Shown: positions 27,148-37,014 of the stretch, one piece after another | How positions within the stretch are numbered: position 1 is the stretch's first letter | Layout of the letters: every line of letters starts with the position of its first letter | Assembly (NCBI GenBank): GCA_035691305.1 | Contig: DASSJF010000013.1 | Span: 1 to 64,000, forward strand | From: a bacterium | Lineage (GTDB): Bacteria > Sysuimicrobiota > Sysuimicrobiia > Sysuimicrobiales > Segetimicrobiaceae | DNA: 64,000 nucleotides | Reading direction: 5' to 3' | Notes under the pieces: model-generated | Database searches by the model: none | The model's input: the letters and a program-made list of their open reading frames with translations, nothing else | Told to the model about the DNA's origin: nothing | Position numbers and translations under genes: made by a program

Positions 27148-28587
27148 CTACTTGAGCAGGGCGGCGGCCTGCTGTACCGCCGCCGTCAGGCGCGCCGGCA
27201 CGATGCCGCAGAGCAGGACACCCGCGGCGGCGAGCACCAGGGCGGCGCCGGCGAACGCGCTGCGCTGCACCGCGACGTCCGCCGGCGCTTCGCCCGAAAA
27301 GGCGGTGTAGGCGACGCGCATGTAGTAGAAGACCGACACCACGCTGGTCAGCACGCCCACGACCGCGACCGCGGTCTGGCCCGCCCCAAGCGCCGCGCGG
27401 AACAGATACAGCTTCGCGATGAACCCGCCGGTCGGGGGAAACCCGGCGAGCGAGACGAAGCAGAGGGCGAGCGTCGACGCCGCCCAGGGCGCCCGGTCGG
27501 CCAGACCGGCCAGGTCCTCCAACCGGTCGGCTTCCTCGCCGCGCCGGTTTAGCAGCAGCAGGACGCCGAACGCCCCAAGATTCATCGCCCCGTACACCGC
27601 GAGGTAGAACAGCACCGCGCCCGTCCCGGCCGGGCCGCCCGCGGCCACGCCGATCAGCAGATAGCCCGCCTGCGCAACGCTCGAGTACGCCAGCAGACGC
27701 TTCAGGTTGGTCTGCGGCAGCGCCGCCAGGTTGCCGAGCACCATCGTGGCGATGGCGAGCGCCTGCAGCACCGGCGCCCAGGCCGGCGCGGCCTGGGGAA
27801 AGCCCTGTGGGAAGACGCGGATCAGCCCCCCAAACGCGCCCACCTTCGCCGCGACCGACATGAACGCGACGGCGGGCAGCGGCGCGCCCTCGTACACGTC
27901 CGGCGCCCAGCCGTGAAACGGCACGAGCGCGGCCTCGAAGCCGAGGCCGATTGTGAGCAGCGCGAGGCCGCCGCCGAGCAGCGGCGAGGGCGGCTGCGCG
28001 GCGAGCGCGCGCAGGTCGAGGGTGCCGGCCGCCCCGTACACGAGCGCCACCCCGTACACGAAGAACGCGGTCGCAAACGCGCCGAGAAGCAGGTACTTAA
28101 GCCCGGCTTCCTGTGAGCGCGGGCTGCGCCTGGCGATCGCGGCGAGCACGTAGAGCGGCAGACTGAGGACCTCGAGCCCGAGGAACAGCACGATGAGATT
28201 GCGGCTGGCGGCCATCAGCATCGCGCCGGTCGTGCTGAGCAGCAGGAGCGCGTAGTACTCGCCGGCCGGCAACCGCATCCGCCGCACGTAGCCATCGGCG
28301 AGCAAGGCGCCGACCGCGGCCGTGCCGAGCGCGATCATGTCGGCGAGCCGCGTGATCCCGTCGCGCACGTACATGCCGCCGAACGCCGCGACTTCACCCG
28401 CCGGCACGGGCGCCGCCGCAATCGCCGCCGCGCACACCCCGGCCAGCGCGAGCCACGCGGGCGCGGATCCCCGGCGCTCCGCCTCGAGCGCGCTGCCGGT
28501 GGTCCACGAATCTTGAAGAAGTACCACGCAGGCGGTCAGGACGAGAATCGCCTCCGGCGACGCCGCGAAGAGGTCGGTCCAGGTCAC
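27148..28587 (-). CDS. nuoN: NADH-quinone oxidoreductase subunit N
   Basis: One of three antiporter-like proton-pumping subunits of complex I. 479 residues with about 14 membrane helices; LLAYSSVAQAGYLLIGVAAG and the lysine-containing helices after it are typical. It starts with GTG at 28587 overlapping the nuoM stop (GTGA). The order nuoL-nuoM-nuoN is conserved. Confidence 0.95.
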   Translation of the reverse strand: MTWTDLFAASPEAILVLTACVVLLQDSWTTGSALEAERRGSAPAWLALAGVCAAAIAAAPVPAGEVAAFGGMYVRDGITRLADMIALGTAAVGALLADGYVRRMRLPAGEYYALLLLSTTGAMLMAASRNLIVLFLGLEVLSLPLYVLAAIARRSPRSQEAGLKYLLLGAFATAFFVYGVALVYGAAGTLDLRALAAQPPSPLLGGGLALLTIGLGFEAALVPFHGWAPDVYEGAPLPAVAFMSVAAKVGAFGGLIRVFPQGFPQAAPAWAPVLQALAIATMVLGNLAALPQTNLKRLLAYSSVAQAGYLLIGVAAGGPAGTGAVLFYLAVYGAMNLGAFGVLLLLNRRGEEADRLEDLAGLADRAPWAASTLALCFVSLAGFPPTGGFIAKLYLFRAALGAGQTAVAVVGVLTSVVSVFYYMRVAYTAFSGEAPADVAVQRSAFAGAALVLAAAGVLLCGIVPARLTAAVQQAAALLK

Positions 28588-30152
28588 GGCCGCGCCGCCA
28601 CCTTCCGCCGCGCCGCCCCGGACACCGGCGCGCCGTGGTCCACCGAGGCGCGGGCCGGCTCGGGAACGACGACGGCCGGCGGTTTGAGAAGCGCCCGCAC
28701 CGTCGCTTCGCTGCGATCGAGCAACGGACCGGGAGTCCAGCCGACCCAAAAGATCAGCGCGACGAGCGGCGCGAGCACCGCGTATTCACGCGGCCGGAGA
28801 TCCGGCAGCCCGCGCAGATCTGGCCGCAGCGGTCCGTGGAAGATCCGGCCCACGAACGCGAGCAGGTAGGCGGCGGCGAGCACCACCCCCGCCGTGGCCG
28901 GCACCGCCTGCAGCGGATGCGTCTGGAACGCGCCAAGCAGAATCAAAAACTCGCCCACGAATCCGTTGGTGCCCGGCAGCGCGAGGGAGGACGCGACGAC
29001 GATGAGCGTCGCGGCCGCCAACGCCGGCGTCGCGGCCGCCAGCCCGCCGTAGGCGTCCGTGCGCCCCTGCCCCGTCCGGCCGATCAGCATCCCCGCCACC
29101 ACGAACAGCGCGCCGGTGCTGACGCCGTGGTTGACCATCTGCAGCACGCTGCCCTGCACGGACTGGATGTCGAGCGCGAAGATGCCGAGCAGAATGAACC
29201 CCATGTGGCTGAGGCTGCCGTAGGCCAGGAGCCGCCGCAGATCACCCTGCGCCCAGGCCACCGCGGCGCCGTACAAGATCCCCACGACCGCGAGCGACGC
29301 GAACAGCGGCCCCCACGCGCGCGCGGCGTCGGGAAACAGCGGCAGGCAGAACCGCAGCAGCCCGTAGGCCCCGGCCTTGGCCATCACCCCCGCGAGCAGC
29401 ACCGTCACCACGGGCGGGGCTTCCGCGTAGGCATCGGGCAGCCACGTGTGCAGGGGCCAGACGGGCATCTTGATGGCGAACGCGACCGCGAACGCGCCGA
29501 ACAGCAGCGCCTCCGTGGCCGGCGGCCAGTTGAGCGGTCGCGCGGCCAGCGCCGGCAGGTCGAACGTCGGCGTGCCGAGGACGCGTCCCCCCTGCAGGTA
29601 GACGGCGATGATCGCGAGCAGCATCAGCGCGCTGCCCGCCATCGTGTAGATGAGGAACTTGATCGCCGCCCTCCGACGCGCGGGCCCGCCCCAGAGCGCA
29701 ATCAGGAAGTACATCGGGATCAGCATCGCTTCCCAGAACACGTAGAACAATACGAGGTCCTGCGCAAGAAACGTCCCGAGCAGGCCTGCCTCGAGCAGCA
29801 GCAGCGTGAGCACGAACCGATTGCTGCGGTCCGGGACCTGATCCGCGGAGGCGACGAGAGTCACCGGCACCAGCAGGGCGACGAGCGCGGTGAGGCTGAC
29901 CGACAGACCGTCCACCCCGAGGTGATAGTTGATCCCGGCGGCCGGCACCCACGCGACGCGCTCTTCGAATTGCAGCCCGGCGTGGCCCGGGCGGAACGCG
30001 GCCCAAACCCATGCCGCGGCCAGAAACGCGAGGATCGACGCGACGAGCCCGACGGCGCGTGCCGCCCCCGGCCGGCGCGAAGGGACGAAGGCCACCGCGG
30101 CCGCGCCCGCTACCGGGAGCGCGATCAGCAGGCTCAGCACGCTGCCGCTCAC
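28584..30152 (-). CDS. nuoM: NADH-quinone oxidoreductase subunit M
   Basis: Antiporter-like membrane subunit of complex I, 522 residues. Conserved elements include FYVFWEAMLIPMYFLIALWG, with the key glutamate, KMPVWPLHTWLPDAYAEAP, and LLAYGSLSHMGFILLG. GTG start at 30152 overlaps the nuoL stop (GTGA), the recurring coupling pattern in this operon. Confidence 0.96.
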   Translation of the reverse strand: MSGSVLSLLIALPVAGAAAVAFVPSRRPGAARAVGLVASILAFLAAAWVWAAFRPGHAGLQFEERVAWVPAAGINYHLGVDGLSVSLTALVALLVPVTLVASADQVPDRSNRFVLTLLLLEAGLLGTFLAQDLVLFYVFWEAMLIPMYFLIALWGGPARRRAAIKFLIYTMAGSALMLLAIIAVYLQGGRVLGTPTFDLPALAARPLNWPPATEALLFGAFAVAFAIKMPVWPLHTWLPDAYAEAPPVVTVLLAGVMAKAGAYGLLRFCLPLFPDAARAWGPLFASLAVVGILYGAAVAWAQGDLRRLLAYGSLSHMGFILLGIFALDIQSVQGSVLQMVNHGVSTGALFVVAGMLIGRTGQGRTDAYGGLAAATPALAAATLIVVASSLALPGTNGFVGEFLILLGAFQTHPLQAVPATAGVVLAAAYLLAFVGRIFHGPLRPDLRGLPDLRPREYAVLAPLVALIFWVGWTPGPLLDRSEATVRALLKPPAVVVPEPARASVDHGAPVSGAARRKVAARP

Positions 30153-32050
30153 GGCCGCAACATCCAATACGCGAGAATGATCAGCGCCCCGATCAGGACG
30201 AAGGCGGCGTACTGCCGCAGGTAGCCGCTCTGCAGCCGGCGGAGGGCGCCGCCGGCCGATCCGACCGCCGCGGCGATCCCGAGGACGACGCGGTCGATCA
30301 CGCCGCGGTCGAACGCCGCCGCCCACGGCGCGAGCGCCCTCGACGGCGCGACGACGGCGGCGTCGTAGAGATCTTCGATGAAGAAGCGACGGACGAGGAG
30401 CGTCCCGAGCAGCGGCGCCCGCCCGCGAATCGCGCCGCGGGCATAGACGAGCCATCCCAGGACGACGCCGGCCGCGGCGACGGCCACGGACGCGAGGAGG
30501 AGCATCCTCTGCGCGGCGCCGGATTCCGGCGCCGCCCCACCGCCCGCCGGTCCCCGCGCGCCGGCCTCGAGCGCCGGCCGCAACCACGGTGCAAGCCGGA
30601 TGACGTATTCGAGCACGACGCCCATGACGACGGAGAGAAAAAGCAGCGCCGCGACCGGCCACCACATTACCGGCGGCGCTTCGTGAACCGCGTCTCGGTC
30701 GTGGGCGGCGGCGGGCCGCCCGGCAAACGTGAGCGCGTAAGCCCGGGTGATATAGAATCCTGTGAGCCCCGCCGTAAAGAGGCCGACGCCCCACAGCCAA
30801 ACGTGTCCGGCCGAGAACACCTCGCCGAGGATCTGCTCCTTGCTGAAGAACCCGGCGAGCGGCGGGATGCCCGCGAGCGCGAGCGCGCCGGCGCCGAACG
30901 CCGCCGCGGTCCTCGGCAGCCGGCGGGCAAGGCCGCCCATCCTGCGCATGTCGGTCTCGCCGCCGAGCGCGTGCATCACCGCGCCGGCGGCCAGGAAGAG
31001 CAGCGCTTTGAAGAAGGCGTGCGTCATGAGGTGGAAGATCCCCGCGGCCCACGCGGCGACGCCGACCGCGAGGAACATGTACCCGAGCTGGCTGATCGTC
31101 GAGTACGCCAGCACGCGTTTCAGGTCGGGCTCCACGAGCGCCGCGGACGCGGCGAAGATCGCGGTCACGGCGCCGGTGACGGCCACGACGTCGAGCGCGA
31201 ACGGCGCGCGCAGGTACAGGGCGTGCAGCCGCACGATCATGAACACGCCGGCCGTCACCATCGTCGCGGCGTGGATGAGGGCGCTGACCGGCGTCGGGCC
31301 CTCCATCGCGTCGGGAAGCCAGACGTACAGCGGCAGCTGCGCGGACTTGCCGACCGCGCCGAGGAACAGCAGCAGCGCGATCGCGGTGGCGGCGCCCCCG
31401 CCGAGCGGCAGCCGGGCCGCAGCCTCGCGCGTGATCACGGTGAAGTCGAGCGTGCCGAAGACGGCGAACGCGGCGAAGATCCCGAGAAGGAAGCCCACGT
31501 CGCCGAGGCGGGTGACGACAAACGCCTTGACGCCGGCGCGGGCCGCCGCGGGCCGTTCGAACCAGAACGCGATCAGCAAGTAGCTGCAGAGACCGACGCC
31601 TTCCCACCCGATGAACATGACGGCAAGGTTGCCGGCCAGCACGAGCAGCAGCATCGCGGCCATGAAGAGATTCATGTACGCGAAATAGCGCGCAAACCCG
31701 GCGTCGCCCGCCATGTACCCGATCGAATAGACGTGGATCAGCGCGCCGACGCCGGCGACGAGGCGAGCCATCGCCGCGGACAGCGGATCGGCGAGCAGGC
31801 GGAACGGAATGGTGAGCGGGCCGGCGGCGATCCACCGGTACAGGTCGACCTGGACCGTCCGCGCGCCCGGCGGCAGCGCCGCGAGGCGCTCGAACAGCAT
31901 GATCGCCGCCGCGAACGATGCGATGACCGTCGCGGACCCGAACCAACCCGCGGCCCGGGCCGGCCACCGGGCGCCCCACAGGCCGAGGACTACCCAGCCG
32001 GCGAGCGGCAGCGCGGGGATCAGCGCGGCAATGAGGGCGAGCGAGTTCAT
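30149..32050 (-). CDS. nuoL: NADH-quinone oxidoreductase subunit L
   Basis: Largest antiporter-like subunit of complex I, 633 residues, about 16 membrane helices including the long lateral helix at the C terminus. [20 protein letters not shown] carries the conserved glutamate; [20 protein letters not shown] and [17 protein letters not shown] are signatures. ATG at 32050 overlaps the nuoK stop (ATGA). Confidence 0.96.
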   Translation of the reverse strand: MNSLALIAALIPALPLAGWVVLGLWGARWPARAAGWFGSATVIASFAAAIMLFERLAALPPGARTVQVDLYRWIAAGPLTIPFRLLADPLSAAMARLVAGVGALIHVYSIGYMAGDAGFARYFAYMNLFMAAMLLLVLAGNLAVMFIGWEGVGLCSYLLIAFWFERPAAARAGVKAFVVTRLGDVGFLLGIFAAFAVFGTLDFTVITREAAARLPLGGGAATAIALLLFLGAVGKSAQLPLYVWLPDAMEGPTPVSALIHAATMVTAGVFMIVRLHALYLRAPFALDVVAVTGAVTAIFAASAALVEPDLKRVLAYSTISQLGYMFLAVGVAAWAAGIFHLMTHAFFKALLFLAAGAVMHALGGETDMRRMGGLARRLPRTAAAFGAGALALAGIPPLAGFFSKEQILGEVFSAGHVWLWGVGLFTAGLTGFYITRAYALTFAGRPAAAHDRDAVHEAPPVMWWPVAALLFLSVVMGVVLEYVIRLAPWLRPALEAGARGPAGGGAAPESGAAQRMLLLASVAVAAAGVVLGWLVYARGAIRGRAPLLGTLLVRRFFIEDLYDAAVVAPSRALAPWAAAFDRGVIDRVVLGIAAAVGSAGGALRRLQSGYLRQYAAFVLIGALIILAYWMLRP

Positions 32051-32352
32051 CCGCGCAACGCGGCCTCGGCGTCGACGTCGACGGTCTCGCGGGACCGGAA
32101 GACGTCCACGATGATGGCGAGCCCCACCACCACCTCGGCGGCCGCGACCACGAGCACGAAGAACACGAGCACCTGCCCGTCGACCGAGCCGCGCAGCCGC
32201 GCGAAGGTGACCAGCGTGAGGTTGACCGCGTTCAGCATCAGCTCGATCGACATGAACACAATCAGCGCGGAGCGGCGCACCAGCACGCCCGCGGCGCCGG
32301 CGGCGAACAAGACCGCGCTGAGCGCGAGGTAGTACGGCGCCGGCACGCTCAC
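32047..32352 (-). CDS. nuoK: NADH-quinone oxidoreductase subunit K
   Basis: Small membrane subunit of complex I with three helices, 101 residues. The second helix carries the conserved glutamate in [18 protein letters not shown] and the third the second glutamate in [12 protein letters not shown], both part of the proton path. GTG start at 32352 overlaps nuoJ. Confidence 0.96.
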   Translation of the reverse strand: MSVPAPYYLALSAVLFAAGAAGVLVRRSALIVFMSIELMLNAVNLTLVTFARLRGSVDGQVLVFFVLVVAAAEVVVGLAIIVDVFRSRETVDVDAEAALRG

Positions 32353-32873
32353 GTCCGCGGCCCCAGGCGGCGCCCAAGCGCCACGCCGCCGATCATGCCG
32401 GCCAGCAGCACGAGCGACGCCGCCTCAAAGGGCAGCAGGTAGCGGCCGAACAGGGAGCGCCCGACGTCCTGGACCGTGCCGAAGGCGGCGGGGAGCGCCG
32501 CCTTCGGCACGGGCGAGGCGCGGCTCACGAGCGCGACGAGCCCCGCGGCAAGCAGCGCGCACAGCGCGGCGACGAACGGGGCCGCGACGGGCCCCGCGAG
32601 GGCCCCGCCTTTGAGGCCGGACGCCGGAGAATCCGAGCCTCCCGGAGACAGCAACATGATGATAAACACGAAGAGCACGACGATCGCCCCGGCGTAGATG
32701 ATGACCTGGGCCGCCGCGATGAACTGCGCGCCGAGCAGCAGGTAGTCGACCGCCAGGCTCAGCAGCACCAGCAGCAGGCCGAGCGCGCTGTGCACGGGCC
32801 GCCGCGACAAGATCACGCCGGCGCCCCCGGCAAGCGCGCAGACGGCCGTGATCCCGAACAGGACCACGTCCAC
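32349..32873 (-). CDS. nuoJ: NADH-quinone oxidoreductase subunit J
   Basis: Membrane subunit of complex I, 174 residues with five predicted helices. [20 protein letters not shown] and the glycine-alanine helix [12 protein letters not shown] are characteristic of NuoJ. GTG start at 32873, 6 bases after the nuoI stop. Overlaps nuoK by 4 bases. Confidence 0.93.
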   Translation of the reverse strand: MDVVLFGITAVCALAGGAGVILSRRPVHSALGLLLVLLSLAVDYLLLGAQFIAAAQVIIYAGAIVVLFVFIIMLLSPGGSDSPASGLKGGALAGPVAAPFVAALCALLAAGLVALVSRASPVPKAALPAAFGTVQDVGRSLFGRYLLPFEAASLVLLAGMIGGVALGRRLGPRT

Positions 32874-32879
32874 CTCGCG

Positions 32880-33395
32880 TCACACCTCCCGGTTGGGATC
32901 GCGTCCGGACTCGCCCGGATACTGCTCCGTCAAACGGTCTTTGGTGTAGATCAGGTCCCGCCGGTTCGTGGCGCTCAGCTCGTACTCGTGCCCGAGCACG
33001 ATCGCGCCGGTCGGGCATGCCTCCTCGCAAAAGCCGCAGAAAATGCAGCGCAACATGTTGATCTGGAAATCCGTCGCGTAGCGCTCGCCCCTGGAGTGCG
33101 GCGTCAGCGGGTCGTTCTCGGCCGCGCGCACGAGGATCGACTGGCTGGGACAGACGATCACGCACAGCTCGCACCCGACGCATCGCTCCATTCCGTCGGC
33201 GAAGAGCGTCAGGTAGTGCCGGCCCTTGAACCGCGGCTGCACGTCCGGCTTGCGGTCGGGATACGTCGTCGTCACCGGCGCGCGGAAGAGGTAGCGGCCG
33301 ACGACGCCGAGCCCCCGCACCATCGCCCACGCCTGGCGGAGGCGCCGTCCGGCCCCGCCGCCCCGGCCGTTGGACCCCGGCGCGGCGGGGGTCAT
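32880..33395 (-). CDS. nuoI: NADH-quinone oxidoreductase subunit I
   Basis: Iron-sulfur subunit that carries clusters N6a and N6b between the NuoG arm and NuoB. 171 residues with two ferredoxin motifs: CVGCELCVIVCP and CIFCGFCEEACPTGAI. ATG 33395 overlaps the nuoH stop. The C-terminal tail TKDRLTEQYPGESGRDPNRE is a little longer than usual. Confidence 0.96.
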   Translation of the reverse strand: MTPAAPGSNGRGGGAGRRLRQAWAMVRGLGVVGRYLFRAPVTTTYPDRKPDVQPRFKGRHYLTLFADGMERCVGCELCVIVCPSQSILVRAAENDPLTPHSRGERYATDFQINMLRCIFCGFCEEACPTGAIVLGHEYELSATNRRDLIYTKDRLTEQYPGESGRDPNREV

Positions 33396-34381
33396 AAGGC
33401 GCCTCCCCACACGATCGCGCACGCGGTGGCCGCGACGTTCAGGAGACCCGCGGGGATCAGGATCTTCCACCCCAGCGCCATGAGCTGATCGTAGCGCACG
33501 CGCGGCAGCGTTGCCCGCACCCAGATGAAGAAGCAGACGACGGCGAAAACTTTCAGCAGAAACCACAGCGCGGGCGGCAGGAACAGCCCCTGCCATCCGC
33601 CGAGGAAGAGCGTCGTCACGAGGGCGCTCATCGTGATCACGCCGATGTACTCGCCCACGTAGAACATCGCGAACTTGAAGCCGCCGTACTCGGTCTGAAA
33701 GCCGCCGGTCAGCTCTTGCTCCGACTCCGGCAGGTCGAACGGCGCGCGGTTGGTTTCGGCGAACGCCGCGATGAGGAAGAGCACAAACGCGAGCGGCTGG
33801 CGCAGGATGAACCAGCCGCGCGCCTGCGCGGCCACGATGTCGACGAGGCTGAGCGACCCGGCCGCCATGATCACGCCGAGCACCGCGAGGCCGAGCGCGA
33901 GCTCGTACGACAGCACCTGGGCGCTCGAGCGCAGCCCGCCGAGCCGCGAGTACTTGCTGTCCGACGACCAGCCGCCGAGGATCACCCCGTACACGCCGAC
34001 GCTGCTCGCCGCGAGCACCAGCAGAATGCCGACGTTCACGTCGGCGATGTACAGCGTCACTTCCCGACCGAGGAGGTGGACCGGCGGCCCGATCGGGATC
34101 ACGGCGTACACGAACAGCGCTGCGATCACCGAGACGAGGGGCGCGGCGAGATAGACGACCGCGTCCGCCCCGGCCGGACGAAAATCTTCCTTAAAGATGA
34201 GTTTGATGCCGTCGGCCAGCGGCTGCAGGAGGCCCCACGGACCCACCCGGTTCGGCCCGACGCGGAGTTGAAACCGGGCCAGCAGGCGGCGTTCGAGCAG
34301 GGTGGTATACGCAAAAGCCGTCAGGACGCCGACGAGCACCACGGCGCTCTTGATCGCGTCCACGAGCACCGTCGTCGCCAC
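33392..34381 (-). CDS. nuoH: NADH-quinone oxidoreductase subunit H
   Basis: Membrane subunit lining the quinone chamber, 329 residues with eight helices. [20 protein letters not shown], the acidic [20 protein letters not shown] and [14 protein letters not shown] are family signatures. GTG start at 34381, directly after the nuoG stop (34387). Confidence 0.96.
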   Translation of the reverse strand: MATTVLVDAIKSAVVLVGVLTAFAYTTLLERRLLARFQLRVGPNRVGPWGLLQPLADGIKLIFKEDFRPAGADAVVYLAAPLVSVIAALFVYAVIPIGPPVHLLGREVTLYIADVNVGILLVLAASSVGVYGVILGGWSSDSKYSRLGGLRSSAQVLSYELALGLAVLGVIMAAGSLSLVDIVAAQARGWFILRQPLAFVLFLIAAFAETNRAPFDLPESEQELTGGFQTEYGGFKFAMFYVGEYIGVITMSALVTTLFLGGWQGLFLPPALWFLLKVFAVVCFFIWVRATLPRVRYDQLMALGWKILIPAGLLNVAATACAIVWGGAL

Positions 34382-34386
34382 CGCCC

Positions 34387-37014
34387 CTACCGGCCTGCCG
34401 CCACGAGCGCCCGCACCGCCACCGGCGCCGGGCCGGCTTCATCGAGCAGCGACGCGACCGGCGCCGCGTCGAATCCCCACGGCACGTAGGCGTGTCCCGG
34501 ATGGAGCCCGGCCCACACCCGGGCCGCGAGCCGCAAGGCGCCCTTGGCCGAGCGCACCTCGCAAAGGCTGCCGGCGCCGATACCGAGCCGCTCCGCATCG
34601 CTCGGGTGTAGGGCCACGAACGGTGCGCCGGCCTGCGCGCGAATACCGGGACACCGCACCGCCGCCGGCGCGCGGTCGAACAACCTGGTACCCGTCACCA
34701 GCATCAGCGCGCCGTCCGCCGTCTCGGATGACGCCGGCCCCGCGGGGAGCGACCCCTGGACCGCGTTGGGCGTAATCGGCGGCGGCGCGATCCGGGCGTC
34801 CTCCGCCCAGCCCGGCACGAGCCGCGCGATCTCAGCGGAAACATCTTCCCACGACGAGTACGCAAAGGGATCGCCGAGCCGCGCCGCCAGCGCGACCCAC
34901 ACGGCCGACTCCGGCCGGGCCTCTCCCGGGCCCAGGACCGCCTGGTCCTGGCGCTGCACGCGGCCCTCGAGGTTGCCGACTGTGCCCGACCGCTCCGCGT
35001 AGGTCAGCAGTGGAAGCACCACGTCGGCGGATGCCGCCGTCTGCGTGAGAAAGACGTCTTGCACGACGAGCAGGTCGAGCCGCTCCCTGGCCGTGCGCCA
35101 GGCGCGGGCGTCGGGGTACGCTACGGCGGGATCCGCCCCCGCCACGTACAGCAGGCGGAGGGCGCCGCCGCGCGCGGCGGCCAGCATCTCCCTGACCGTC
35201 CGGCCGGCGGCGGCGGGCAGCGGCCGCCCCCACTCCGCCTCCACCGCGCGCCGCGCGTCCGGATCGTCGAGGCGGCGGTAGCCGGGCAGCATGTCCGGAA
35301 GGACGCCGACCGCCTGGGCCCCCCCAGCGTTGCCGCGTCCCCGGAGAAGTCCTACGGTCGCCGCGGGCCGCACCTCGCGCAGCGCGCCGAGCGCCGCCAC
35401 GACGGCCCGGCCCTCGGGTTGCTCGAGCGCCGTCCGGCCGGCGAGCACAAACGGCCGCTCGGCCGCGGCGAGCAGCGACGCCGCCTCGCGCAGCGCCTCG
35501 ACGCCGGCGCCGGACTGGTCCGCGGCGCCGTCCACCGGTCTCCGGCCGGCCAGCGCGTCCAGCACGGCGACCTCACCGCCCCGCCGGTAGGTGAGCGCGC
35601 GGCGCGCCCACCGCTCGATCTCCAGCGTCCACGGGTTCGCGATCACGAGGCGCGCGCCCCGGTCGACCGCCTTCTTCACGCGGAGCCACACGATCGGGTA
35701 CTCCTCGGTCAGATCGCACCCCAGGAGCACGATCACGTCGGCGCGCTCGACGTCGCCGATCGCCACCGGCAGCCCCCAGGGCGCCTCGGCGGCGGACTGC
35801 GGAAACGCGGTATCGTCGCGGAAGTCGATGGAGTTCGTGCCGACGACGCCTCGAAAGAACCGCGTCATCACGTACGCGTCCTCGTTCGTTCCGGACGCGC
35901 CGCCGATGACGCCGATCTCACCGGCCGGCGTCCGGCGCAGCGCCGCGGCGATCCGATCGAGCGCCTCGTCCCACCCGGCCTCGCGCAGCGCGCCGCCGTC
36001 GCGCACGAGCGGCACCGTCAGGCGGTCGCCGCTCGCCGTAAACTCGTACCCGAAGAACCCCTTGTCGCACAGCCAGACGTCGTTGACGTCGGGATGCTCG
36101 CGCGCGCGCGTCCGCGTGACGTCGTTGTCCCGAATGTCCAGCGTCGTCGCGCAGCCGCAGCCGCAGTGCGGGCAGACGCTCTGCCGGCGTCGGTTGTCCC
36201 AGGGGCGCGACCGGAACCGGTAGGTGGCGCTGGTGAGGGCGCCGACGGGACAGATCGCGATCGTGTTGCCGATGAACTTGCTCGTCACCGGCTCCATGTC
36301 CGGCGTCGCGATCTGGCTGTGGTAGCCGCGCTCGAAGCCCTTCAGCGCGTCGTCGCCCGCGATGATCTCGCCGAACCGCACGCACCGCCAGCAGAGCACG
36401 CAGCGCTCGCGGTCGAGCACGAGCGCCGGGCCCATGCGCACGTGCTTGCCGAACGCGCGCTTCGTCTCGACGAAGCGGCTCGCGCCCGGCCCGAACTTGA
36501 CGGTATTGTCCTGGAGCGGGCACTCGCCGCCCTTGTCGCAGATCGGGCAGTCGAGCGGGTGGTTGACCAGCAGGAACTCGAGGATGCCCCGTTGCCCCTG
36601 TTTCACCCGCTCGGTGTTCGTGTGGACGACCATGTCTTCGCCCGCCTCGAGGGTGCAGGACGTGGCGAGCTTCGGCATTTTATCGACCTCGACGAAGCAC
36701 ATCCGGCAGGCGCCGATCGGCGGCATGTGGTCGTGGTAGCAGAAGACGGGGATCTCGATCCCGAGCTGCCGCGCGGCGTGCCAGACCGTCGTGCCTTTCG
36801 GGACGGCCACCGGCTGGCCGTCGATCGTGAGGTGGACCATGGGCGACGTGGACCTGCCGCCGGCGGCCGCGGACTCGGCGTCGGGACCCGGCGTCGCCGC
36901 GGGCGGCTCCGGCCTGCGGGTCGCCTCGGTACCCTGGCCGGTCGTCGGACCGGGACGGCGCGCCGCGGTCCGCTCGGCGGATTCCACCTCCACGCCGCGC
37001 TCCTCCGGGCTCAC
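34387..37014 (-). CDS. nuoG: NADH-quinone oxidoreductase subunit G
   Basis: Peripheral-arm subunit with several iron-sulfur clusters. The 2Fe-2S domain shows CYHDHMPPIGACRMC; the histidine-ligated cluster and 4Fe-4S sites are in CPICDKGGECPLQD, CVLCWRCVRF and CPVGAL; a molybdopterin-oxidoreductase-like body begins CPHCGCGC. 875 residues if begun at GTG 37014, which overlaps nuoF by 4 bases. This start gives a 58-residue low-complexity N-terminal extension; ATG 36840 (VHLTIDGQPVAVPKG) would give the canonical start. C-terminal half is less conserved than in model organisms. Confidence 0.93.
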   Translation of the reverse strand: MSPEERGVEVESAERTAARRPGPTTGQGTEATRRPEPPAATPGPDAESAAAGGRSTSPMVHLTIDGQPVAVPKGTTVWHAARQLGIEIPVFCYHDHMPPIGACRMCFVEVDKMPKLATSCTLEAGEDMVVHTNTERVKQGQRGILEFLLVNHPLDCPICDKGGECPLQDNTVKFGPGASRFVETKRAFGKHVRMGPALVLDRERCVLCWRCVRFGEIIAGDDALKGFERGYHSQIATPDMEPVTSKFIGNTIAICPVGALTSATYRFRSRPWDNRRRQSVCPHCGCGCATTLDIRDNDVTRTRAREHPDVNDVWLCDKGFFGYEFTASGDRLTVPLVRDGGALREAGWDEALDRIAAALRRTPAGEIGVIGGASGTNEDAYVMTRFFRGVVGTNSIDFRDDTAFPQSAAEAPWGLPVAIGDVERADVIVLLGCDLTEEYPIVWLRVKKAVDRGARLVIANPWTLEIERWARRALTYRRGGEVAVLDALAGRRPVDGAADQSGAGVEALREAASLLAAAERPFVLAGRTALEQPEGRAVVAALGALREVRPAATVGLLRGRGNAGGAQAVGVLPDMLPGYRRLDDPDARRAVEAEWGRPLPAAAGRTVREMLAAARGGALRLLYVAGADPAVAYPDARAWRTARERLDLLVVQDVFLTQTAASADVVLPLLTYAERSGTVGNLEGRVQRQDQAVLGPGEARPESAVWVALAARLGDPFAYSSWEDVSAEIARLVPGWAEDARIAPPPITPNAVQGSLPAGPASSETADGALMLVTGTRLFDRAPAAVRCPGIRAQAGAPFVALHPSDAERLGIGAGSLCEVRSAKGALRLAARVWAGLHPGHAYVPWGFDAAPVASLLDEAGPAPVAVRALVAAGR

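Noticed and set aside
28584-31979. A very long minus-strand frame (over 1,100 codons) covering nuoM and part of nuoL
   Set aside because: Its upstream part is arginine-rich nonsense out of frame with nuoL; nuoM begins at GTG 30152.
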